The notes: a model not told the origin generated them from the letters alone. 6,728 bases of DNA from Rhodospirillales bacterium (GCA_903644035.1 CAHJXG010000060.1:1-6728); one strand, 5' to 3'; shown: positions 1 through 6,298, counted from the stretch's first letter. Made by a program: numbers and translations.

Positions 1-423
1 GACCGCCGGCAGGGCGTCATACTCCACGGCGACCTGCTCCAGCGCGTCGCGGGCGGCCGCGGCGCTGTCCGCCACCACCAGGGCGACGGGGTCCCCGACA
101 TGGCGCACATGACCGGAGGCGAGGGCATAGCGCGGCGGCACGACCAGCCCGGCCTTCGGCGGCAGCGCCATGGCGCAGGGGATCGGACGGATGCCGTCCG
201 CCAGCAGGTCGGCCGCGGTGAACACGCCCCGGACGCCCGGCATGGCGGCGGCGGCCCCGGTCTCGATGCCGATGATCGCCGCATGGGCATGGGGGGACCG
301 CAGCACCAGCGCATGGAGGTGACCGGCCGCCGGCACGTCGTCCACGTACTGCCCGGCGCCGCGCAGGAACCGCCCGTCTTCCAGCCGCCGCAACGAGCGC
401 GGGTCATCGGCGTTGCGCGTCAT
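1..423 (-). CDS. Molybdopterin-binding large subunit of a xanthine dehydrogenase/CO dehydrogenase-family hydroxylase (N-terminal 141 residues; C-terminus outside window)
   Basis: The reading frame is open from an ATG at 423 to base 1, giving 141 residues; family members usually have about 750-800, so most of the gene lies outside. The visible part is the N-terminal hammerhead domain: RRLEDGRFLRGAGQYVDD near residues 12-29, LHALVLRSPHAHA near 36-48, then a GDPVALVVAD stretch near 111-120 and VEYDALPAV at the end. These are hallmarks of CoxL/XdhA-type large subunits, which carry the molybdenum cofactor and hydroxylate aldehydes, CO or N-heterocycles using water. An in-frame TAG lies 18 codons upstream, and GGGAG sits 9 bases before the ATG (433-437), supporting this start. 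It follows the decarboxylase beta gene after 97 non-coding bases. FeS and FAD subunits would be expected further on but are not visible. The substrate is unknown; aldehyde oxidation is inferred from the neighbouring decarboxylase. Confidence 0.9.
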   Translation of the reverse strand, partial: MTRNADDPRSLRRLEDGRFLRGAGQYVDDVPAAGHLHALVLRSPHAHAAIIGIETGAAAAMPGVRGVFTAADLLADGIRPIPCAMALPPKAGLVVPPRYALASGHVRHVGDPVALVVADSAAAARDALEQVAVEYDALPAV

Positions 424-516
424 CGGCCACGTCTCCCAGATCGCCTCAACCAGCCGGCGCGCGACGCCGGAGTACTACAGACGCCACCGGGGTTTGTGAA
501 GCGGCCGCCATCGGCT
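424..516 (-). promoter_or_regulatory. Gap between decarboxylase beta gene and molybdenum hydroxylase gene, with hairpin and weak promoter-like site
   Basis: This is the only wide gap in the minus-strand cluster. On the minus strand it contains TTCACA (500-495), a 17-base spacer and TAGTAC (477-472), a weak sigma-70-like pair. Just downstream is a perfect 6-base inverted repeat, CCGGCG/CGCCGG, with a 5-base loop (454-470). No T-run follows, so it is not a convincing intrinsic terminator. The arrangement could give the hydroxylase genes some independent expression or act as an mRNA processing or stability element. Both readings are speculative, because short GC dyads are common in such GC-rich DNA. 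Confidence 0.2.
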
Positions 517-1110
517 TCAGGTGACGGGCAGGCCGAGATGCCGCCGGAACCTGGTCTTGAGGAACACGCCGTCGCGCGGCGGCAGCGCCCGGTCCACCTG
601 CCCCGCCCCGATCCGCACCACCGCCACGCGGGGGCCGCCGGACACCGCGCCCAGCCACGGCTGGCAGGCGCGCAGCCCGGCCTCGTCCACGATCTCCTCC
701 ACCGTGGGGATGCCGCACCCGGCGGCGACCTGGTTCAGCCGCACGCCCAGGCCGGAGTGGCTGACCTGCATCCCGGTCTCGCCGAAGTACCCGTTGTCCA
801 GCACGACGATGGTGAGGTTGCCCGGCCTGGCCACCGCGATGGTCATCAGCGCGCCGGCGCCCATCAGCTGCTCGCCATCCCCGGTGATCACGACGACCGG
901 CCGCGCCGGCTGCGCCAGCGCCAGGCCCAGCCCGGCCATCGCCGCGCCCCCCATCGCGCCCCAGAGATAGAAGTTGCCGTCATGGTCGCCCGCGTCGAAC
1001 ACGTCGTAGGACGGCGACCCCAGCCCGGTGATGACCAGCAGGTCCCTGCGGCCGGCCAGCAGCGTCCTGACCGCGGCCCGGCGGTCCAGGGTCCCGAACG
1101 AGGCCGGCAT
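517..1110 (-). CDS. Thiamine-diphosphate-dependent 2-oxoacid decarboxylase, beta (PP-domain) subunit, sulfopyruvate/phosphonopyruvate decarboxylase-like
   Basis: This 197-residue protein is the C-terminal, cofactor-binding half of a ThDP enzyme. The diphosphate/Mg2+ motif is clear: GDGE at residues 77-80, then 26 residues after GDG to Asn106 in LDNGYFGETG. Upstream, GNFYLWGAMGGAAMAGLGLALA (roughly 45-66) matches the family's conserved segment before the GDG motif. Length and layout fit the beta subunit of sulfopyruvate decarboxylase (ComE-like) or the C-terminal half of phosphonopyruvate decarboxylase. The enzyme would act in the cytoplasm as an alpha/beta complex, converting a 2-oxoacid to an aldehyde and CO2. 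The ATG at 1110 shares one base with the alpha-subunit stop (TGATG) and has GGGGAG 6 bases upstream, which implies translational coupling. An in-frame ATG six codons earlier is possible but lacks this spacing. The substrate cannot be determined; sulfopyruvate, phosphonopyruvate and other short 2-oxoacids remain open. Confidence 0.9.
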   Translation of the reverse strand: MPASFGTLDRRAAVRTLLAGRRDLLVITGLGSPSYDVFDAGDHDGNFYLWGAMGGAAMAGLGLALAQPARPVVVITGDGEQLMGAGALMTIAVARPGNLTIVVLDNGYFGETGMQVSHSGLGVRLNQVAAGCGIPTVEEIVDEAGLRACQPWLGAVSGGPRVAVVRIGAGQVDRALPPRDGVFLKTRFRRHLGLPVT

Positions 1111-1661
1111 CACTTGCTCCCCAGCCACTGCTTGCGGCCCAGCATCCTCTGCGACACCAGCACGGCCACCTGCTGGTCGCTGTCATAGGCGAGCGCCGCC
1201 GCGGCGGACACGACCTCGCCCGCCTCCTCCGGCCGGTCCAGGCGCAGGACGGTGACGCCCATCGCGCCCAGCACGGCCGGGGTCGCCTGGCCCATCGGGA
1301 CCTGCCACGGGTTGAACTCCGCCCACTCGCCGCGCATCGTCACGAGGGCGAGCCACGGGAACCGGCAGGCGCCCATCAGCGACAGCATGTTGACGCAGTT
1401 GCCGACCCCGCTCGACTGCATCAGCAGCACCGCACGCGCGCCCCCGAGCCAGGCGCCGGCGGCCAGCGCGATCCCCTCCTCCTCGGTCGTGAGGACGACG
1501 GTGCGCACGCCGTCGTCCCCATGCATGAGCTGGATGAGCCGGGCGTGCCCGGCATCGGGCACATACGACGCCTGCGTCACCCCGGCCTGCCGGAGGGTGT
1601 TGAAGATGTCGAGCGGCCAATCAGGCGCGCCGCGCCCGGCAGCTTGCGGGACAGCAGTCAT
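1110..1661 (-). CDS. Thiamine-diphosphate-dependent 2-oxoacid decarboxylase, alpha (PYR-domain) subunit, sulfopyruvate/phosphonopyruvate decarboxylase-like
   Basis: This 183-residue protein is the N-terminal pyrimidine-binding half of a ThDP enzyme. TTEEEGIALAAGAWLGG at residues 58-74 contains the acidic residues expected to supply the Glu that contacts the aminopyrimidine of ThDP. LLMQSSGVGNCVNMLSL (79-95) is the second conserved block, very like ComD-type and phosphonopyruvate decarboxylase proteins. There is no central TH3 domain as found in pyruvate oxidase or acetolactate synthase. Alpha (183) plus beta (197) equals the roughly 380 residues of a single-chain phosphonopyruvate decarboxylase, so this is the split form. 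GGAG lies 7 bases before the ATG. The gene starts 35 bases after the SnoaL-like gene stops and overlaps the beta start by one base. It is a cytoplasmic partner of the beta subunit; the substrate is unassigned. Confidence 0.9.
   Translation of the reverse strand: MTAVPQAAGRGAPDWPLDIFNTLRQAGVTQASYVPDAGHARLIQLMHGDDGVRTVVLTTEEEGIALAAGAWLGGARAVLLMQSSGVGNCVNMLSLMGACRFPWLALVTMRGEWAEFNPWQVPMGQATPAVLGAMGVTVLRLDRPEEAGEVVSAAAALAYDSDQQVAVLVSQRMLGRKQWLGSK
1117..1122 (-). promoter_or_regulatory. Ribosome binding site deciding the beta-subunit start
   Basis: GGGGAG on the minus strand lies inside the last codons of the alpha subunit, 6 bases before the ATG at 1110. It selects that start over the in-frame ATG at 1128, which is upstream of the site. 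With the TGATG stop/start junction it indicates coupled translation of the two subunits. Confidence 0.65.
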
Positions 1662-1696
1662 CGGGGTTCTCCGGCATGGCCTCGGGGACGATCAGG

Positions 1697-2833
1697 CTAT
1701 GCCGCGGCGAGTTCGTGCAGCTTGACCTGGGTGAGCAGCGCCATCTCGTCGTAGACGGTCCACTCGTCCACGACCTTGCGGTCGACGACGCGCAGGTGGG
1801 TGATGCCGAGCAGGAACAGCCGCGCCCCGGTCGGCGCGCCGAGCAGCGGGCCGTGCCCGAGGTGGTGGCCCTCCATCACCCAGCGTATGGCCAGCTTCTC
1901 CCCGCCCTCCTCGGACGGGTTGGAGCATATGTGCTGGGGCATGTAGGCGCCGTCCGGGATCGTGCCGAGCAGCGCGAGCGTCTGGTGCAGCACGGCCGCC
2001 GGGCCGTAAAGCTCCTTCATGAGCGGGCCATGCCACTGCACGTTGCTGGCGTACGCCGTGCGGATCGTGCCGAGCATCCGCCTGTTCCAGACCTCGTGCA
2101 GCCAGCGCAGGCACCATGCCTCGGTCTCGGTATGGGCGAGCGACAGGTCCGGCTCCGCCTCCGGGGGCAGCTGGCCGAGCATGCGGCGGTTCTCCCCGAT
2201 GTCGGTCGGCGCCTGCCCGGAGGCCAGCATCTCCCGTGCCTGCGCCTCCGCCATGGCATGAGGATTAAGGCCAAGCTGGCGCGCCATGGCCATGCCGTCG
2301 GCGACGATCCACTCCCGGTAGATCCGGTTCTCGAAGATCATGCAGTCGGCGGCGCCGCGCGACGTGAAGCGGCGGCCCGTCGGCTTGCCGAGAGGCCCCG
2401 TCTGCGTGTGCCGCCCCGAGCCGGTGACGAGGTGGCTGGTGTAGAACCCGTCCACGTCGTTGCCGCGCCAGATCACCTGCGTCGCCATGCCCCGGCGTTC
2501 CGGATACGCGACCAGCCGCTGGATCGTGTCGAGGACGATGTCCTCCCGGCTGTGGACGGAACGCAGGTTGTAGTAGACGTCGGCATTGTGCGTGTAGTGC
2601 GTGTAGATCAGCCCGATGTCGCGCTCGTCCCAGATGCGGTGCGTGCAGCGGACGATGTAGTCCACGATGTCGGTGTAGATCGGGTCGAAGCCGCGCAGGC
2701 TCTGCCGGCGGGGACGGTGGGCCGGCGCCAGGTCGACGTAGTCGCGCCGCCCGACCTCCAGCACCTCCTCCGGCCCGCCCTCGAAGGCCGGGTCCCGCTC
2801 CACCGCTGGCACCGCTCGGACCGCATCGGACAT
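1697..2833 (-). CDS. Tandem SnoaL-like / NTF2-superfamily protein (two-domain, 378 aa)
   Basis: The protein consists of two SnoaL-like (polyketide-cyclase-type, NTF2 fold) domains, at roughly residues 50-188 and 235-372. The duplication shows in the matching domain ends: FENRIYREWIVADGMAMARQLG (167-188) and VVDRKVVDEWTVYDEMALLTQV (349-370). Both follow the SnoaL pattern of a last beta strand, then EW and an Asp. Each domain starts with a helical stretch ending in IW or VW (RIWDERD, EVWNRRM) and contains an H-rich barrel strand. Single-domain relatives have about 130-150 residues, so this is a natural double-length form. No signal peptide or membrane segment is visible. It begins the minus-strand cluster: AAGGAG sits 8 bases before the ATG, and an in-frame TAA 5 codons upstream rules out a longer start. 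Members of this fold isomerise, cyclise, hydrate or simply bind small molecules. A role on the pathway substrate is inferred from position only. Confidence 0.8.
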   Translation of the reverse strand: MSDAVRAVPAVERDPAFEGGPEEVLEVGRRDYVDLAPAHRPRRQSLRGFDPIYTDIVDYIVRCTHRIWDERDIGLIYTHYTHNADVYYNLRSVHSREDIVLDTIQRLVAYPERRGMATQVIWRGNDVDGFYTSHLVTGSGRHTQTGPLGKPTGRRFTSRGAADCMIFENRIYREWIVADGMAMARQLGLNPHAMAEAQAREMLASGQAPTDIGENRRMLGQLPPEAEPDLSLAHTETEAWCLRWLHEVWNRRMLGTIRTAYASNVQWHGPLMKELYGPAAVLHQTLALLGTIPDGAYMPQHICSNPSEEGGEKLAIRWVMEGHHLGHGPLLGAPTGARLFLLGITHLRVVDRKVVDEWTVYDEMALLTQVKLHELAAA

Positions 2834-3009
2834 CGGCTTCGCTCCTTATCTTACAGTTCGACCGGCGCCGCCGCCCGCTCCTCGGCAGGATGGCAGCGGC
2901 CTGTCCTCAGGCGCGGCGGCGCAAGCCTGGGGGGCGTCCGGGTGCGCGTGGCTGCTGGAGGTCGGGCCGGCAGGGCTTGCCACCAGGGTGTCCTATGTGA
3001 ACCGTGGAC

Positions 3010-3038
3010 AGCTAATGCCCTTGAGCGGCGCCGGTCAA
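3010..3038 (-). promoter_or_regulatory. Candidate sigma-70 promoter for the SnoaL/decarboxylase/hydroxylase cluster
   Basis: On the minus strand TTGACC (3038-3033) is a near-consensus -35. After exactly 17 bases comes TTAGCT (3015-3010), a poor -10. If used, transcription would start near 3003 and leave a leader of about 170 bases before the ATG at 2833. A weak -10 is typical of an activator-dependent promoter, and the inverted repeat at 3040-3060 lies just upstream of the -35. This is an inference from spacing and partial matches only. Confidence 0.25.
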
Positions 3039-3039
3039 T

Positions 3040-3066
3040 CCGGTTGCCCAGGCAAACCGGTGCCTG
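3040..3066. repeat. Two overlapping inverted repeats (candidate operator)
   Basis: The first dyad pairs CCGGTTGCC (3040-3048) with GGCAAACCGG (3051-3060), a match broken by one extra base in the right arm. The second pairs CAGGCA (3049-3054) with TGCCTG (3061-3066) around AACCGG and is perfect over 6 bases. The two share 3049-3060, so as RNA or cruciform structures they exclude each other. A further CCGGT at 3031-3035 adds a direct repeat nine bases before the first arm. The position between divergent genes suits a transcription factor site. Confidence 0.45.
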
Positions 3067-3137
3067 TCTGCCGGGGAGGTGCGCCGTCGCGGATGGTGGC
3101 CATCGCGGGCCGCCGATGCGGCGTGGCACGCCTCGCG

Positions 3138-3166
3138 ATGACGCGGGACGTGGTCGATGCTATGAA
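3138..3166 (+). promoter_or_regulatory. Candidate extended -10 promoter of the aldolase gene
   Basis: ATGACG (3138-3143), a 17-base spacer and TATGAA (3161-3166) form the site. TGC sits directly before the -10, which is the extended -10 TGn element. The aldolase ATG begins only 8 bases after the -10, at the distance where transcription normally starts. The match is partial (4 of 6 at -35), but the spacing and TGn element are correct. Confidence 0.35.
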
Positions 3167-3174
3167 GCCCCGTC

Positions 3175-3813
3175 ATGACGACCACCGAGGACACGCTGCG
3201 CTGCGAACTCGTCGAGACCTGCCGGGCCATGGACCGGATGGGCCTGACCCGGGGCACTTCCGGGAACGTCAGCGTCCGCCTGGGCAAGGGCTTCCTGATC
3301 TCGCCGACCGGCGTCGCCTATGATGTCCTGACGCCGGGGCTGGTGGTGCGGATGGACATGGACGGCGCAAGCCAGGGCGCGACGCGGCCATCGAGCGAGT
3401 GGCGCATCCACCGCGACGTGCTGCGCCACCGCCCGGATCTGGCGGCGGTGGTGCACACGCACTCGGCCCACGCGACGGCGATGGCCGTCCTGGGCCTCGA
3501 CATCCCCGCGATCCACTACAGCATCGCCGTCGCGGGCGGCGCGGACATACGCTGCGCGCCCTATGCCCTGTTCGGCACGCAGGCGCTGTCGGACGGCGTG
3601 CGGCAGGCGCTGGATGGCCGCCGCGCCTGCCTGATGGCGCATCACGGCGTGGTCGCCTGCGAGCAGGGCCTCGCGCAGGCCCTGGCGCTGGCGGTCGCCG
3701 TCGAGGAGCTGGCACGGCTGTATCTGCTGTGCCGGTCCGTCGCCGCGCCACCCGTCCTCGGGGCGGAGCAGATGGCAGAGGTGCTGGAACGCTACAAGAC
3801 CTACGGCCAGTAG
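3175..3813 (+). CDS. Class II (zinc) aldolase/adducin family protein, L-fuculose-phosphate aldolase (FucA)-like
   Basis: The 212-residue protein matches FucA-type class II aldolases over its whole length (E. coli FucA has about 215). Motifs in order are GTSGNVS (27-33), LISPTG (41-46), PSSEW with candidate catalytic Glu75, HTHSAH with zinc ligands His94 and His96, YALFG (130-134) and AHHG with the third zinc ligand His157. These sit two residues after the E. coli FucA active-site positions as I recall them (Glu73, His92, His94, His155), and Tyr115 and Phe133 also fit. The family cleaves or forms ketose phosphates by retro-aldol chemistry, and some members are decarboxylases or epimerases, so the substrate is open. 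An in-frame TGA four codons upstream fixes the ATG at 3175. No convincing Shine-Dalgarno precedes it. It diverges from the decarboxylase cluster and converges with the kinase gene 46 bases downstream. Confidence 0.9.
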   Translation: MTTTEDTLRCELVETCRAMDRMGLTRGTSGNVSVRLGKGFLISPTGVAYDVLTPGLVVRMDMDGASQGATRPSSEWRIHRDVLRHRPDLAAVVHTHSAHATAMAVLGLDIPAIHYSIAVAGGADIRCAPYALFGTQALSDGVRQALDGRRACLMAHHGVVACEQGLAQALALAVAVEELARLYLLCRSVAAPPVLGAEQMAEVLERYKTYGQ

Positions 3814-3842
3814 CCTGCTGCGGCCGCGAGGTGCACCCTGAT

Positions 3843-3855
3843 CAGGCGGCGCCTG
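3843..3855. other. Short inverted repeat between convergent genes (possible weak terminator)
   Basis: CAGGC and GCCTG flank a GGC loop in the 46-base gap between the aldolase stop and the kinase stop. Its place between convergent genes suits a shared terminator. However, the stem is only 5 base pairs and no T-run follows on either strand, so termination may be Rho-dependent instead. Confidence 0.2.
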
Positions 3856-3859
3856 TCCC

Positions 3860-6298
3860 CTACGGGCGGGCAATGAGGCCCTTGATCCGGCTGGCCAGCG
3901 CCTCCATCGCGAACGGCTTGGTCAGCACATGCATCCCGGGGTCGAGATGGCCATGGCCGAGCACGGCATTCTCGGCGTAGCCCGTGATGAACAGCACCTT
4001 GAGATCCGGCCGCACCGCCCGTCCGGCATCGGCCACCTGCCGCCCATTCAGGCCGCCGGGCAGCCCCACGTCGGTGACCAGCAGGTCGACGCGCGCGTTG
4101 GATTGCAGCACGCGCAGCCCGGCTGCGCCGTTCGCCGCCTCGATGGCGGTGTAGCCCAGGTCCTCCAGCACCGCGGTGACGAGCATGCGCACGGTCGGCT
4201 CGTCGTCCACCACCAGAACCGTCTCGCCGGCTTCGGCGCGCGAAGGCTCGGCCCGCTCGTCCGGCTCCTGCGCGGCCTCGGCCTCGCCGAGGTGCCGGGG
4301 CAGATGGAGGCACACCGTGGCACCTTGGCCCGGCTGGGAGTGGATGTGCGCCTGCCCGCCGGATTGGCGCACGAAGCCGTAGATCATGGACAGGCCCAGA
4401 CCCGTGCCCATGCCGATGGGCTTCGTGGTGAAGAACGGGTCGAAGGCGCGGGCGATCACGTCCGGCGTCATGCCGGCGCCGCTGTCGCGGACAGAGAGCG
4501 AGACGTACTGGCCCGGCGGCAGGTCGCGCTCGCGTGCGGCCTGCTCATCGAGCCGGCAGTTGGCCGTCTCGATGGTGAGCCGCCCGCCGCCGGGCCTTGC
4601 CCCTGCTTCGCGGGTGCTCCCTTCGGCAGATGGCTGCGCCATGGCGTCGCGCGCGTTGATGCACAGGTTCAGGAGCGCGTTCTCAAGCTGGTTCGGATCG
4701 ACCAAGGTGGCCCACAGCCCGCCGGCCGCGACCACCTCAATTGCGACCTCTGGACCCATGGTGCGGCGGATCAGCTCCTCCATGTCGGCCACCAGGCGGT
4801 TGACGTCGGTCGGCTTGGGGTCGAGCGTCTGGCGGCGCGAGAACGCCAGCAGGCGATGCGTGAGGGCCGCTGCTCGCTTTGAGGCGCCCTGGGCGGCGGC
4901 GATGTAGCGCTCCAGCTCACCCATCCGGCCCTGCGCCATGCGGGTCTGCAGCAGCTCCAGGCTGCCCATGACGCCGGTCAGCAGGTTGTTGAAGTCGTGC
5001 GCAAGCCCGCCCGTGAGCTGCCCCACCGCCTCCATCTTCTGCGACTGCCGCAAATGCTCCTCCGTCGCGCGCAGCTGGGTGATGTCGCGCCCCTCGGCGA
5101 CGATGAAGACGACATCGTCCTGCTCGTTCCGCACGGGGCTGAGCGAGAAGTCGTAGGTCCTGACGCGGTCGTCGGGCAGCAGCAGATTGAACTCGGTGCG
5201 GATGAACTGGCCCGACGCGGCGGCGGGCAGCGCGACCTGCAGGGCGGCCATGGCCTCGGGCGTGCGGCGGAACCAGGGGGTGGCCCAGAACGCCAGGCCG
5301 ACCGCGCCGGCCGCGTCGATCCCGGCCGCGTCCAGGGCCGCCCGGTTCACCTCCAGGAGCGTGCCGTCAAGGGCGACCAGGCTGATGAGCTGATAGGTGG
5401 AGTCGAAGATGCCGCGAAACCGGGCCTCGGCGAACCGGGCCGCCCGGGTGCGCTCCACGACGCGCTGCTCCAGGGCGTCGTTCAGCTCTTTGAGTTCGAC
5501 CTGGGCCCGCCGGAGCGCGCTGATGTCGCGGGAGATCGACAGCAGCTTCTCCGGCTGCCCGTCCGCGCCCGGGATGGGCGTGACCTGCACGTCCCAGTAC
5601 CGGGGCGTGCCCGCCATCGTGTTGGCCGGGCCTTGGAAGTGTCCCGTGCCGCCGGCCTTCGCCGCCGCCACGGCGGCCCTGGCCTGGGTGTTCCCCTCGT
5701 CGTGCCAGAAGTCCGGCCAGGAACAGCCCCGGATGGCGTTGAAGTCGCTCACCTCCATGACGCGCTGGCCGCCCTCGCTCATGAAGATGAGCCTGGCGTC
5801 GAGGTCGAGCACCTTGATGCAGTCGCCGGAGGACGCGAGGATGCTGTGCAGGAACTCGGCATCGGCGCGCTGCTTCGCCGCCGCCTGACGCTGCTCCGTG
5901 CGGTCGCGCAGGATCTTGAGGAAGCCGAGATGCGCCCCGTCCTCGCCGCGCAACGGCATCAGCTCGCCGCTGGCCCAGAAGCGCGAGCCGTCCCGCTTCA
6001 TGTGCCAGCGCTCGTCGTTGGCGCGGCCGGTGTCCAGGGCGCGCCGCATCTCGATGCCGGGACGGTTCTCCGCCCGGTCCTCGGGCGTGAAGATGCGGTC
6101 GGCCGTCTGGCCCTGCATGTCCTCGGCCGACCAGCCGAGGATGCGCTCGGCGCCCGTGTTCCAGTCGCTCACCCGGCCGTCGCGGTCGGTGGCGATGATG
6201 GCGAAGTCGACGGCGCTCTCAAGGATCGCCCGATGACGCCGCTCGGCGGCGCGCAGGCGCGCGTTCTCCGCCTCCAACTCGGCCTCTGTGTCAGCCAT
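3860..6298 (-). CDS. Hybrid sensor histidine kinase: PAS-PAS-PAS-HisKA-HATPase_c-REC, soluble (812 aa)
   Basis: Starting from MADTEAELEAEN, the order is: a short coiled coil (about 2-25), PAS1 (20-136, with DGRVSDWNTGAERILGWS), PAS2 (146-263), a coiled-coil linker (261-288), PAS3 (290-413) and HisKA (420-490) with the phosphoacceptor His434 in GGLAHDFNN. The ATPase domain follows with its N box around Asn548, DSGAGM (605-610), FDPFFTTK (619-626) and GTGLGLSM (631-638). A receiver domain (693-808) has Asp698/699, phosphoacceptor Asp743, Thr772 and Lys794. All catalytic residues are intact. There is no transmembrane segment, so it should sense a cytoplasmic cue; no PAS ligand residue is diagnostic. 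The frame extends to a GTG at 6424, but that start lies upstream of the promoter candidate at 6392-6420. The chosen ATG also begins at the usual N-terminal helix, although its ribosome site is weak. No partner regulator is adjacent. Confidence 0.92.
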   Translation of the reverse strand: MADTEAELEAENARLRAAERRHRAILESAVDFAIIATDRDGRVSDWNTGAERILGWSAEDMQGQTADRIFTPEDRAENRPGIEMRRALDTGRANDERWHMKRDGSRFWASGELMPLRGEDGAHLGFLKILRDRTEQRQAAAKQRADAEFLHSILASSGDCIKVLDLDARLIFMSEGGQRVMEVSDFNAIRGCSWPDFWHDEGNTQARAAVAAAKAGGTGHFQGPANTMAGTPRYWDVQVTPIPGADGQPEKLLSISRDISALRRAQVELKELNDALEQRVVERTRAARFAEARFRGIFDSTYQLISLVALDGTLLEVNRAALDAAGIDAAGAVGLAFWATPWFRRTPEAMAALQVALPAAASGQFIRTEFNLLLPDDRVRTYDFSLSPVRNEQDDVVFIVAEGRDITQLRATEEHLRQSQKMEAVGQLTGGLAHDFNNLLTGVMGSLELLQTRMAQGRMGELERYIAAAQGASKRAAALTHRLLAFSRRQTLDPKPTDVNRLVADMEELIRRTMGPEVAIEVVAAGGLWATLVDPNQLENALLNLCINARDAMAQPSAEGSTREAGARPGGGRLTIETANCRLDEQAARERDLPPGQYVSLSVRDSGAGMTPDVIARAFDPFFTTKPIGMGTGLGLSMIYGFVRQSGGQAHIHSQPGQGATVCLHLPRHLGEAEAAQEPDERAEPSRAEAGETVLVVDDEPTVRMLVTAVLEDLGYTAIEAANGAAGLRVLQSNARVDLLVTDVGLPGGLNGRQVADAGRAVRPDLKVLFITGYAENAVLGHGHLDPGMHVLTKPFAMEALASRIKGLIARP

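Larger units (their letters stand above)
2834..3174. promoter_or_regulatory. Divergent intergenic regulatory region between the decarboxylase cluster and the aldolase gene
   Basis: These 341 bases separate two genes that point away from each other, so both promoters should lie here. No coding frame in it looks real. Reading rightwards it holds the AAGGAG ribosome site of the SnoaL-like gene (2842-2847), a long GC-rich stretch, a candidate minus-strand promoter (3010-3038), two overlapping inverted repeats (3040-3066), a short dyad GATGG/CCATC (3092-3104) and a candidate plus-strand extended -10 promoter (3138-3166). No regulator gene is adjacent in the window. Confidence 0.6.

Noticed and set aside
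100..1188. A 362-codon plus-strand frame across the hydroxylase and decarboxylase beta genes
   Set aside because: It spans two well-supported minus-strand genes and the gap between them, and has no recognisable domain.
2848..2853. TAAGAT as a -10 box for the SnoaL-like gene
   Set aside because: It abuts the ribosome site, so transcription would start inside the Shine-Dalgarno, and no -35 is correctly placed.
2851..3129. A 92-codon minus-strand frame in the divergent intergenic region
   Set aside because: It is Arg/Pro-rich with no motif, runs through the dyads and ends just before the SnoaL ribosome site. It looks like chance open frame.
3125..3140. A sigma-54-like TGGCAC element upstream of the aldolase
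   Set aside because: The GC of the -12 element falls two bases too close to the GG of the -24 element, so the strict sigma-54 spacing is not met.
1676..3178. A 500-codon open frame on the plus strand, antisense to the SnoaL-like gene
   Set aside because: It is rich in Arg, Val, Pro and His with no domain pattern, and it mirrors a recognisable protein on the other strand. Long antisense frames are expected at this GC content.
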